64,000 nucleotides of DNA from Klebsiella oxytoca (GTDB taxonomy: Bacteria; Pseudomonadota; Gammaproteobacteria; Enterobacterales; Enterobacteriaceae). The position numbers and the translations under genes were made by a program. The DNA lies in the NCBI RefSeq assembly GCF_009707385.1, contig NZ_CP046115.1:5270001-5334000 (forward strand), in the 5' to 3' direction. Position 1 is the stretch's first letter. Each line of letters opens with the position of its first letter. Below the pieces are notes generated by a model. The model did not search any database. It saw nothing but the letters and a program-made list of their open reading frames with translations, and was not told where the DNA came from. Positions 18,522-29,494 of the stretch are shown in pieces.

Positions 18522-18797
18522 CTACGGGAATACTGACCACCCATGCATCGCAAGAACCTCTTTTTCCAACTCCACCGATTCAGGTGAATTAATTTTCAAT
18601 TCCGGAAGTAAAATGTAATAACAATCTTCATCGAACTGACAGACAACCTTAGAGATCTCAAGTGACTCATGCCACATTGAATCCTGAATGAACATTCCAG
18701 GTGTGGGCAGTAAGTTGGTTTCATAAGTTTTAGTGATCTGCTTGTAAGGCTCACCTTCTGGCAACACCATCATTCTCTGTGCTTTGATCATGGTCAT
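18522..18797 (-). CDS. Small hypothetical protein
   Basis: 91 aa, starting MTMIKAQRMMVLPEG with AAGGA five bases before the ATG. Mostly strand-forming, acidic, no known motif or membrane segment. It precedes the membrane protein by 58 bp on the same strand and may share its transcript. Divergent from the HTH/Fic pair. Confidence 0.6.
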   Translation of the reverse strand: MTMIKAQRMMVLPEGEPYKQITKTYETNLLPTPGMFIQDSMWHESLEISKVVCQFDEDCYYILLPELKINSPESVELEKEVLAMHGWSVFP

Positions 18798-18922
18798 AGA
18801 ATCCTTTAATTTTGTAGATTGCGATACTTAGGCAAATAAGCAATATATCATCTTTCAGCTTATCAATTTCATCAACAAAAATGCTATCTTATGGTCATTC
18901 TTGCTTCTTTGTAGGTGTCAAC

Positions 18923-19936
18923 ATGGCTAAAGACTTAACAACCTCTGCTCATGACAGACAGAACATCCTTAACAATTCTTATGCCTTGAGCCATGCAGAA
19001 AAACACATGGCTTTGGGAGGCATTGAGTTCAACGGTGAAAGGCTTTTTACTAAAAATCAGCTCATGGAGATTTTCAGTATTAGCGATGCGACTGTGGAAC
19101 GATACATTGCAAATCATAGTGATGAGTTGAAGAACAACGGCTACCGTTTAATAAAAGGGAAAGAGCTAAGAGAATTCAAGAGCTTAGACCATGTCTCCCT
19201 CATCAATGAGGGTAACAAGGCACCAACCATCGGGGTGTTCAATTTTAGAGCAGTTTTGAACTTCGCGATGCTACTTGCTGAGAGTGAACAAGCAAAAATC
19301 ATTCGAACAAGATTATTAGATATAGTGATTGATACTCTTGCTGAGCGTGCAGGCGGCCATACTAAGTACATAAACCAAAGAGATGAGAACTATCTTCTCG
19401 CTTCATTTCAAGAAGAAAGCTATCGCAAGCAGTTCACAGATGCTTTGGAAGAGTGTGTTGAAGGCAATAATTGGAAATATGCAAAATTCACGAACCTTGT
19501 TTATCAGAGCATTTTTCATGAAGATGCTGCAGAGTACCGTAAGGTACTGAATTTAGCCCAAAAAGATAAAATTAGAGATACTATGTACTCGGAAGTTCTT
19601 ACTCTGATTGCAGGATTTGAGTCTGGTATCGCGCACGAACTAAAAAACGAGTTTAATCGACTAGGAAGGAAATTGACTCAGCCAGAAGCTGAAGCATTAT
19701 TCAGGCAGTTCGAATCACATCCCCTCTTTAAGCCTATGATGCTTGATGCGCGCTCGAAAATGGCAAGTAGAGATTTGTGTTTTCGTGACGCGCTGCACGA
19801 AAAATTAGAAGCTTATGTTAGAGCCGTTCCTGAAGCTGATTTCGAGAGATTCTTAGGTGAAAAAAGCAAATCGCTTGAAGAACGGTTAAATGACCCTGAA
19901 ACCTTAGAAGTTTTCAAGCGACTTAAAGATCGCTAA
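18923..19936 (+). CDS. HTH DNA-binding protein, likely antitoxin/regulator partner of Fic-Doc protein (RhuM-like)
   Basis: 337 aa from the ATG at 18923 (in-frame ATG 18881 lacks a site). A helix-turn-helix is at about residues 46-66 (LFTKNQLMEIFSISDATVER), followed by a KilA-N/RhuM-like region with LLAESEQAKIIRTRLLDIVID and a Tyr/Phe-rich helical domain (WKYAKFTNLVYQSIF). It ends 8 bp before the Fic gene, so the two are probably co-translated. RhuM-type proteins often neighbour Fic proteins on islands. Antitoxin function is inferred from pairing; no classical Fic-inhibitory (S/T)xxxE(G/N) helix was recognised. Confidence 0.75.
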   Translation: MAKDLTTSAHDRQNILNNSYALSHAEKHMALGGIEFNGERLFTKNQLMEIFSISDATVERYIANHSDELKNNGYRLIKGKELREFKSLDHVSLINEGNKAPTIGVFNFRAVLNFAMLLAESEQAKIIRTRLLDIVIDTLAERAGGHTKYINQRDENYLLASFQEESYRKQFTDALEECVEGNNWKYAKFTNLVYQSIFHEDAAEYRKVLNLAQKDKIRDTMYSEVLTLIAGFESGIAHELKNEFNRLGRKLTQPEAEALFRQFESHPLFKPMMLDARSKMASRDLCFRDALHEKLEAYVRAVPEADFERFLGEKSKSLEERLNDPETLEVFKRLKDR

Positions 19937-19944
19937 GGAAAACC

Positions 19945-20412
19945 ATGGAAGAGCTACGCTTCAACTATTTTGATATTGAGCACGCGATTACTGTTCATGA
20001 TTGGATAATAGTAAAGTCAGGTGGTTTCGAAGGAATCAGGGATATCGGTATTTTAGAAAGTGCATTAGACCACATCCAAAATGATTGGTACTACCCTGGT
20101 TTTGTGGACAAGCTTGCACACTTGTTTTTTGCCATCAATAAATTTCATGCTTTCAACGATGGCAACAAACGTTCAAGTATTGCCCTCTCCACATATTTCT
20201 TAGAAATCAATGGACTAGGGCATTGTGTTAATTTTTTTGCGCAAGAAATGGAAAACATTGCTGTTTGGGTTGCAGATGGAGCAATTGAGAAAGAGTTGCT
20301 CGGCGCAATCATTCATGACTTGGTTCTATGTGAAGAGCTTCTGGAAAGCACAAAACTGGAAATTGCTCTTGCAGTTTCAGCTTATGAAGCCCGCAAGGCA
20401 GAGCAGCCATGA
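19945..20412 (+). CDS. Fic/Doc-family toxin-like protein
   Basis: 155 aa. Core motif HAFNDGNKR at residues 68-76, intermediate between Fic (HPFxxGNGR, AMP transfer) and Doc (HxFxDANKR, phosphorylation of EF-Tu). The short length, the N-terminal IRDIGILESALD helix and the lysine in GNKR favour the death-on-curing branch. The active-site His68 is present, so it is probably functional. It follows its putative antitoxin by 8 bp (GGAAA site) and is the last gene before attR, a usual position for maintenance or defence cargo. Confidence 0.85.
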   Translation: MEELRFNYFDIEHAITVHDWIIVKSGGFEGIRDIGILESALDHIQNDWYYPGFVDKLAHLFFAINKFHAFNDGNKRSSIALSTYFLEINGLGHCVNFFAQEMENIAVWVADGAIEKELLGAIIHDLVLCEELLESTKLEIALAVSAYEARKAEQP

Positions 20413-20437
20413 ACTAAAGTCTAAACACTTAAAATTT

Positions 20438-20455
20438 GTGTACCCAAGGGTGTAC
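20438..20455. repeat. Right copy of 18-bp terminal repeat
   Basis: Identical to 10517-10534. Here it is part of a larger inverted repeat, TTGTGTAC - 8 bp - GTACACAA, 66 bp inside attR. Confidence 0.6.
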
Positions 20456-20520
20456 ACAAATTCATATCCAGCATATCACAACTCCATTTAAACAAGGCCT
20501 CTACTCAAATACTAAACAAA

Positions 20521-20541
20521 CAGATCCAGAATATCGAGTAA
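20521..20541 (+). other. attR (duplicate of yicC 3' end)
   Basis: Repeats the last seven codons of yicC with two base changes. It is the displaced original gene end, followed by native chromosomal sequence and the terminator at 20573. Confidence 0.85.
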
Positions 20542-20572
20542 CAATTTCCCACCCACAAAATTTCTCTCAGAC

Positions 20573-20608
20573 AAAAAGGTCATGGTAAATCATGGCCTTT
20601 TTATTTTT
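20573..20608 (+). terminator. Displaced native yicC terminator
   Basis: Twelve-bp stem AAAAAGGTCATG / CATGGCCTTTTT (one G-T pair) with a six-base loop and a T-rich tail. It lies 31 bp after attR, where it would have ended yicC transcripts before integration. Confidence 0.8.
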
Positions 20609-20726
20609 ACGTTTTCCGCAGACTCGTTAGAGGAAGCGAGACATAAAAATGCTCGTCCAGTTTTCGGTTGTGGCAAATGTGCATAACGCGGCACATTCAG
20701 GCGTAATATCACACCGGGAGAACAGA

Positions 20727-21491
20727 ATGGACTTCAGTGCGCTTTATCACCAAAACCAGCCCTTATTGATTGCCAACGTCTGGGATGCCAGCAGCGCCCG
20801 TGCCGCTCAGCAGACGGGATACCGGGCGCTTGGGACTTCCAGCGCCGCTATCGCCACAATGTTAGGGTATGAAGATGGCGAAGAGATGAGTTTCGACGAA
20901 CTGTTATACATAGTCTCCCGCATCAAAGCCGTTACCGGACTACCATTAAGCGTCGATTTAGAAGCGGGATACGGCGACACTACAAGTCGCATGATTGACA
21001 ATGTCCGGCATCTGACGCAGCTCGGAGTGACGGGGATAAACCTTGAAGATAGTCATGTGCTGAACAATACGCGTAGTCTTGATGATGCAGCCGATTTTGC
21101 CGTCAAACTTCAGGAATTAACCCGTGCTTGCCCCAACATGTTTTTTAATGTGCGCACCGATACGTTTCTCCTCAACCAACAGAACTCGCTTGAAGAAACG
21201 CTATATCGTGGTCAGCTGTACACAGACCACGGCGCGCACGGTTTTTTCGTTCCCTGCGTCACCCGTGCGGATGATATTAGCGCGATAGTCCGCCACGTAC
21301 CTCTGCCATTAAACGTCATGTGCATGCCCGAGCTCGCAGACTTCAGTACTTTATCTTCCCTGGGCGTAAAACGTATCTCTATGGGCAATTTTATTTATAA
21401 CGCGGCACAGGCCCGGCTGAACGACTTATTATGTAAGGTTCAGGCGCAGCAATCTTTTTCGGACGTTTTTTGCCATGAAAATCACCGATAG
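20727..21491 (+). CDS. Isocitrate lyase / PEP mutase family protein
   Basis: 254 aa from the ATG at 20727 (GGGAGA upstream). The family's TIM barrel is clear: LLIANVWDASSAR, the loop LGTSSAAIATMLGYEDG, the metal-binding VDLEAGYGD, INLEDS and NVRTDTFLL. It lacks the catalytic KKCGH-type loop of true isocitrate lyase, so it is in the broad mutase/lyase group whose members act on C-C or C-P bonds of oxoacids. Exact substrate unknown. It overlaps ada by 17 bp, which suggests one transcript. It occupies the interval where E. coli has dinD. Confidence 0.85.
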   Translation: MDFSALYHQNQPLLIANVWDASSARAAQQTGYRALGTSSAAIATMLGYEDGEEMSFDELLYIVSRIKAVTGLPLSVDLEAGYGDTTSRMIDNVRHLTQLGVTGINLEDSHVLNNTRSLDDAADFAVKLQELTRACPNMFFNVRTDTFLLNQQNSLEETLYRGQLYTDHGAHGFFVPCVTRADDISAIVRHVPLPLNVMCMPELADFSTLSSLGVKRISMGNFIYNAAQARLNDLLCKVQAQQSFSDVFCHENHR

Positions 21492-22533
21492 CATGCAGTG
21501 CGATATCTGGTACCAGGCGCTGCTCGCACGCTCGGTCGAATTTACCGGCGTATTTTTCGTTGGCGTCAAAACCACAGGCGTGTTTTGCATCTCCGTCTGC
21601 CGCGCGCGTAAGCCCAAACGGAAAAACGTCGAATTCTATAATGACTTTAGGTCCGCGCTGGCTGCCGGATACCGGCCATGCAAAGTCTGTCGCCCAACGG
21701 AGAATGCCCGTACGGCCCCCGCCTTCGTTGAGCAAGCGCTTTGCCTGCTGCGAGAAAACCCGAAGATACGCCTCAGCGATAGCGAACTGCGTCATCACGA
21801 TATCAGCCCGGAACGCGTTCGTCGCTGGTTCCTGCAAAACCACGGGATCACCTTCCAGGCCTTTCAACGAATGCAGCGCGTAAATATGGCGCTGCAGGAG
21901 CTAAAAGCGGGTCGTTCAACGACAGATGTCGCGTTTGATAGCGGATATGAATCATTAAGCGGCTTTGGCTATACCTGCAAAAAATTGACCGGTTTCTCGC
22001 CGAGCGCGCACCGTCAGGTTATTTTAATTCATCGATTTACTACCCCATTAGGACCGATGTTTGTTTGCGCAACGCAGAGGGGCATTTGCCTGCTCGAGTT
22101 TGTTGACAGAAGAGCGCTGGAGACAGAATTCAGCGATCTGCAAAAACGGTTTGCGGCCAGCATTATCGCAGGGGAAAACGGCCATACCCGGCAAGCGGAA
22201 AAGGAAATCAGCGAGTATTTTGCCGGGCAGCGTCAAACGTTCGGTGTGGCGCTTGATACTCCAGGCAGCGAGTTCCAGCGCGCGGTCTGGCAAAGCTTAC
22301 AAAGCGTTCCCTTCGGCGAGACGACGCATTATCAATCCATCGCGATGGATATAGGTAAACCGACGGCCACGCGCGCGGTCGCCTCTGCTAATGGGGCTAA
22401 TCGAGTCGCAATTATCATCCCTTGCCACCGCATTATCGGCAAAGATGGTTCGATGACCGGCTACGGTGGCGGTATTGCGCGTAAAACCTGGCTAATCAAC
22501 CATGAAGCAACGCTCAGGGGAAGCGGCGACTGA
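21475..22533 (+). CDS. ada: Bifunctional DNA alkylation-repair protein and transcriptional activator Ada
   Basis: 352 aa, full Ada architecture. The N-terminal Zn/methyl-phosphotriester domain has its four cysteines exactly at E. coli positions (C38, C42, C69, C72). Next comes an AraC-type HTH (TTDVAFDSGYESLSGFGYTCKKLTGFSPSA). The C-terminal O6-alkylguanine methyltransferase contains IIPCHRIIG (acceptor Cys317). It repairs methylated DNA and, once methylated at the N-terminal site, activates alkylation-response genes. Start overlaps the mutase gene. In E. coli ada is elsewhere with alkB; here it pairs with a mutase-family gene. Confidence 0.93.
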   Translation: MKITDSMQCDIWYQALLARSVEFTGVFFVGVKTTGVFCISVCRARKPKRKNVEFYNDFRSALAAGYRPCKVCRPTENARTAPAFVEQALCLLRENPKIRLSDSELRHHDISPERVRRWFLQNHGITFQAFQRMQRVNMALQELKAGRSTTDVAFDSGYESLSGFGYTCKKLTGFSPSAHRQVILIHRFTTPLGPMFVCATQRGICLLEFVDRRALETEFSDLQKRFAASIIAGENGHTRQAEKEISEYFAGQRQTFGVALDTPGSEFQRAVWQSLQSVPFGETTHYQSIAMDIGKPTATRAVASANGANRVAIIIPCHRIIGKDGSMTGYGGGIARKTWLINHEATLRGSGD

Positions 22534-22974
22534 TTGACGCGATCCGCCCTCACGCAGCCCCCATTTCAGGGGCTAAACGCTTCAAGTATTGGGGGCCACT
22601 CTCCAGCCCTTTTCATTATTCGCCGCGTCGCAGAAAAAGCCGTTTTATCCGATATCCGGCAGGTTAAAAATGACCAGTGGCGCGTAGCCGTGTAGGGCCA
22701 GCTCGCTGCGTTCACTTTGGTTGAACTTCAATACGACGCTATCGCCGTTACGAGGTATACATAGCGTTTTCATCAGAGATGCGCACCATCAGCATCATAA
22801 GCATTACTTTTTTTAATCTATAAAAATAAAAAAATAACGAAGTAACCACGAAATAAAGCCAACATAACCATCAGTCGCATTACTTTAATCTGTTCAAACT
22901 GGTTCACCTTAGAAAATCTCAATCGTGATCGGGGCCACGAATCGTTAATCTTCCGCCATCATTGTGGGGGATTT
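22534..22974. other. Gene-poor interval between ada and yicG
   Basis: 441 bp. A minus-strand frame of 42 codons runs from ATG 22773 to TAA 22645 (start MKTLCIPRNGDSVV); it has no clear ribosome-binding site and could be a remnant of a small gene. The last 180 bp before yicG are AT-rich and presumably hold its promoter. No terminator with a convincing T tract was found. Confidence 0.4.
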
Positions 22975-26155
<3,181 letters not shown>

Positions 26156-26209
26156 ACCCACATTCAGTATTATGCCCAGTCATTTCTTCACCTGTGGAGC
26201 ATTTTAAGT

Positions 26210-26485
26210 ATGGCACGCGTAACTGTTCAGGACGCTGTAGAGAAAATTGGTAACCGTTTTGACCTGGTACTGGTCGCCGCGCGTCGCGCTCGTCAGATGC
26301 AGGTAGGCGGAAAGGATCCGCTGGTACCGGAAGAAAACGATAAAACTACCGTTATCGCACTGCGCGAAATCGAAGAAGGTCTGATCAACAACAAGATCCT
26401 CGACGTTCGTGAGCGCCAGGAACAGCAAGAGCAGGAAGCCGCTGAATTACAAGCCGTTACCGCTATTGCTGAAGGTCGTCGTTAA
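26210..26485 (+). CDS. rpoZ: RNA polymerase omega subunit
   Basis: 91 aa, identical in length to E. coli omega: [20 protein letters not shown]. It wraps the beta' C-terminus and forms part of a ppGpp-binding site. It starts 54 bp after gmk and is followed by spoT after 18 bp. Confidence 0.97.
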   Translation: MARVTVQDAVEKIGNRFDLVLVAARRARQMQVGGKDPLVPEENDKTTVIALREIEEGLINNKILDVRERQEQQEQEAAELQAVTAIAEGRR

Positions 26486-26503
26486 TCACACAGCGGGTCG
26501 CCC

Positions 26504-28624
26504 TTGTATCTGTTTGAAAGCCTGAATCAGCTGATTCAAAACTACCTGCCCGAAGAGCAAATTAAACGTCTTCGGCAGGCTTATCTCGTTGCACGTGACG
26601 CTCACGAGGGCCAGACACGTTCAAGCGGTGAACCCTATATCACGCACCCGGTGGCGGTAGCCTGTATCCTGGCCGAGATGAAGCTCGACCACGAAACGCT
26701 CATGGCCGCTCTGCTGCACGATGTGATAGAAGATACCCCTGCCACCTACCAGGATATGGAGCAGCTTTTTGGTAAAAGCGTTGCTGAACTGGTAGAAGGG
26801 GTGTCAAAGCTTGATAAGCTAAAGTTTCGCGACAAGAAAGAGGCTCAGGCCGAAAACTTCCGCAAAATGATTATGGCGATGGTGCAGGATATCCGCGTCA
26901 TCCTCATTAAGCTTGCTGACCGCACCCATAACATGCGCACGCTGGGCTCTTTGCGTCCGGACAAGCGCCGCCGTATTGCCCGCGAAACGCTGGAAATCTA
27001 TAGCCCTCTGGCGCACCGTTTAGGTATCCATCACATCAAAACCGAGCTCGAAGAGCTGGGCTTTGAGGCGCTGTATCCAAACCGCTACCGCGTTATTAAA
27101 GAGGTAGTTAAAGCGGCGCGCGGCAACCGTAAAGAGATGATTCAAAAGATCCTCTCCGAAATCGAAGGGCGCCTGCAGGAAGCGGGAATTCCTTGCCGAG
27201 TTAGCGGTCGTGAAAAGCATTTGTACTCCATCTACTGCAAGATGGTGCTTAAAGAGCAGCGTTTTCACTCGATTATGGATATCTACGCCTTCCGCGTGAT
27301 CGTTCATGATTCCGATACCTGCTACCGCGTGCTTGGCCAGATGCACAGCCTCTACAAGCCGCGACCGGGCCGCGTCAAAGACTACATTGCCATTCCGAAG
27401 GCGAACGGCTATCAATCTTTGCACACTTCGATGATCGGCCCTCATGGCGTTCCGGTTGAGGTACAAATTCGTACCGAAGATATGGACCAGATGGCGGAAA
27501 TGGGGGTCGCGGCGCACTGGGCTTATAAAGAGCACGGCGGCGAGAGCAGCACTACGGCGCAAATCCGCGCCCAGCGCTGGATGCAGAGCCTGCTGGAACT
27601 CCAGCAGAGCGCCGGTAGCTCATTTGAATTTATTGAGAGCGTGAAATCCGATCTGTTCCCGGATGAGATTTACGTTTTCACCCCGGAAGGGCGCATTGTT
27701 GAACTCCCCGCTGGCGCCACGCCGGTGGACTTTGCCTACGCTGTGCATACCGATATCGGCCATGCCTGCGTCGGCGCGCGCGTCGACCGCCAGCCATATC
27801 CGCTGTCACAGTCGCTCTCCAGCGGCCAGACCGTGGAAATTATTACCGCCCCTGGCGCACGTCCGAACGCCGCGTGGCTGAACTTTGTCGTCAGCTCTAA
27901 AGCGCGCGCCAAAATTCGCCAGCTGCTGAAAAACCTCAAGCGCGACGATTCCGTTAGCCTCGGACGCCGTCTTCTCAATCACGCCCTTGGCGGCAGTCGT
28001 AAACTGGCAGAGATTCCGCCAGAGAACATTCAGCGCGAACTTGAACGTATGAAGCTGGCAACGCTTGACGATTTGCTGGCCGAAATCGGCCTCGGCAACG
28101 CCATGAGCGTCGTGGTAGCTAAAAACCTGCAGCAGGGTGAAACCACTGCCGTTCCGGTACAGGCAGCGCCTGTCGGCCATAACCATCTGCCGATTAAAGG
28201 CGCTGATGGCGTGCTGATCACCTTTGCCAAATGCTGCCGCCCGATTCCCGGCGACCCGATTATTGCGCACGTCAGCCCCGGCAAAGGCCTGGTTATTCAC
28301 CACGAATCCTGTCGTAACATTCGCGGCTATCAGAAAGAGCCGGAGAAATTTATGGCGGTCGCGTGGGACAAAGAAACGGCGCAGGAATTTATCACCGAAA
28401 TCAAGGTGGATATGTTCAACCATCAGGGTGCTCTGGCGAATCTTACCGCCGCGATCAACACCGCCTCTTCCAATATTCAAAGCCTGAATACGGAAGAGAA
28501 AGATGGCCGCGTTTACAGCGCCTTTATTCGTCTCACCGCGCGTGACCGCGTGCATCTGGCGAATATTATGCGCAAGATTCGCGTCATGCCGGATGTAATT
28601 AAAGTCACTCGTAACCGAAACTAG
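26504..28624 (+). CDS. spoT: Bifunctional (p)ppGpp synthetase/hydrolase SpoT
   Basis: 706 aa from a TTG start at 26504; this start gives the exact family N-terminus (YLFESLNQLI). The HD hydrolase domain has ITHPVAV, LLHDVIEDTP and RTHNMRTL; the synthetase-like domain has IDIYAFRVIV-type sequence; TGS starts at DEIYVFTPEGRIVELPAG; a zinc-finger region has CCRPIPGDPI and HHESC; the ACT domain is C-terminal. It degrades and weakly makes the alarmone in response to carbon, fatty-acid and other stresses. A short insertion near residue 565 makes it four residues longer than E. coli SpoT. Confidence 0.96.
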   Translation: MYLFESLNQLIQNYLPEEQIKRLRQAYLVARDAHEGQTRSSGEPYITHPVAVACILAEMKLDHETLMAALLHDVIEDTPATYQDMEQLFGKSVAELVEGVSKLDKLKFRDKKEAQAENFRKMIMAMVQDIRVILIKLADRTHNMRTLGSLRPDKRRRIARETLEIYSPLAHRLGIHHIKTELEELGFEALYPNRYRVIKEVVKAARGNRKEMIQKILSEIEGRLQEAGIPCRVSGREKHLYSIYCKMVLKEQRFHSIMDIYAFRVIVHDSDTCYRVLGQMHSLYKPRPGRVKDYIAIPKANGYQSLHTSMIGPHGVPVEVQIRTEDMDQMAEMGVAAHWAYKEHGGESSTTAQIRAQRWMQSLLELQQSAGSSFEFIESVKSDLFPDEIYVFTPEGRIVELPAGATPVDFAYAVHTDIGHACVGARVDRQPYPLSQSLSSGQTVEIITAPGARPNAAWLNFVVSSKARAKIRQLLKNLKRDDSVSLGRRLLNHALGGSRKLAEIPPENIQRELERMKLATLDDLLAEIGLGNAMSVVVAKNLQQGETTAVPVQAAPVGHNHLPIKGADGVLITFAKCCRPIPGDPIIAHVSPGKGLVIHHESCRNIRGYQKEPEKFMAVAWDKETAQEFITEIKVDMFNHQGALANLTAAINTASSNIQSLNTEEKDGRVYSAFIRLTARDRVHLANIMRKIRVMPDVIKVTRNRN

Positions 28625-28700
28625 TTTTAGACACAAATCATTCGGATTGCGTCACAAAACGCTTAGCGTTTGAATAGCGCTTGCGCTGGCCCCCAAGGGT

Positions 28701-28791
28701 GAGGCGGCAAGCGCATAAATCCCCCAGTCACGCACAGAAGCAGGTGACTGGGGGTGAGTAAGCACAGTCAACGCCGAAGCAATTTGAAGGA
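28701..28791. repeat. Diverged ERIC-like element between spoT and trmH
   Basis: Contains ERIC-type parts in order: gaggcggcaagcg, aaatcccc, gtgactggggtgag-like and a final aatttgaa. Its centre is a perfect 11-bp stem CCCCCAGTCAC (28721-28731) / GTGACTGGGGG (28744-28754), so a strong hairpin forms in the transcript just upstream of trmH. Confidence 0.55.
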
Positions 28792-28802
28792 AGAAGTGTT
28801 TT

Positions 28803-29492
28803 ATGAATCCTCAGCGTTATGCGCGAATCTGCGAAATGCTCGCCAGGCGCCAGCCTGACCTGACGGTATGCATGGAGCAGGTCCATAAGCCTCATAACGT
28901 CTCGGCGATCATTCGTACCGCAGACGCCGTTGGCGTGCATGAAGTGCACGCCATCTGGCCCGGTAACCGTATGCGCACCATGGCCTCCGCGGCTGCTGGC
29001 AGCAATAGCTGGGTGCAGGTTAAAACCCACCGAACTATTGCCGATGCCGTTACGCATTTAAAGGGCCAGGGTATGCAAATTCTGGCAACCCATCTCTCTG
29101 ATAACGCCGTCGATTTTCGTGAAATCGACTATACCCGCCCCACCTGTATTCTGATGGGTCAGGAGAAAACCGGCATTACTCAGGAAGCGTTAGACCTGGC
29201 GGATCGGGACATTATCATTCCGATGATTGGCATGGTGCAGTCGCTGAACGTTTCCGTCGCCTCGGCGCTGATTCTCTACGAAGCCCAGCGCCAGCGGCAG
29301 AATGCCGGCATGTACCAGCGCGAGAACAGCATGCTGCCGGCAGAAGACCAGCAGCGCCTGCTGTTTGAAGGCGGCTATCCGGTACTGGCGAAAGTCGCAA
29401 AACGCAAAGGCCTCCCCTATCCCCACGTCAACGAGCAGGGTGAAGTCGAAGCCGATGCCGAGTGGTGGGCCACCATGCAGGCGGCGAAGTAA
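28803..29492 (+). CDS. trmH: tRNA (guanosine-18-2'-O)-methyltransferase
   Basis: 229 aa SPOUT methyltransferase. Motif 1 is at VHKPHNVSAIIRTADAVG; motifs 2 and 3 are LMGQEKTGIT and IPMIGMVQSLNVSVASALILYE, which form the AdoMet-binding trefoil knot. It methylates G18 in the tRNA D-loop. Starts 178 bp after spoT, across the ERIC-like hairpin, and ends 2 bp before recG. Confidence 0.95.
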   Translation: MNPQRYARICEMLARRQPDLTVCMEQVHKPHNVSAIIRTADAVGVHEVHAIWPGNRMRTMASAAAGSNSWVQVKTHRTIADAVTHLKGQGMQILATHLSDNAVDFREIDYTRPTCILMGQEKTGITQEALDLADRDIIIPMIGMVQSLNVSVASALILYEAQRQRQNAGMYQRENSMLPAEDQQRLLFEGGYPVLAKVAKRKGLPYPHVNEQGEVEADAEWWATMQAAK

Positions 29493-29494
29493 TC

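Larger units (their letters stand above)
10388..20541. mobile_element. Integrative element (about 10.1 kb) inserted in the 3' end of yicC
   Basis: A tyrosine integrase lies next to attL. The element is bounded by a duplicated yicC 3' end (10388-10408 and 20521-20541). Gene content is phage-derived or unknown and clearly more AT-rich than the flanks. The native yicC terminator-like hairpin now lies outside the right end (20573-20608). Both ends carry the same 18-bp sequence GTGTACCCAAGGGTGTAC, probably integrase arm sites. No portal, capsid or large terminase is present, so it is a satellite-like or decayed element rather than a prophage. Confidence 0.88.

Noticed and set aside
22645..22773. 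42-codon minus-strand gene between ada and yicG
   Set aside because: Open frame but no ribosome-binding site or known homologue; kept only as a note in the intergenic entry.
26504..26506. Unusual TTG start of spoT as a sign of error
   Set aside because: The position gives the exact family N-terminus, so it is taken as a genuine non-ATG start.
27806..28636. 276-codon frame antisense to spoT
   Set aside because: Fully inside a conserved essential gene; no ribosome-binding site or recognisable motif.
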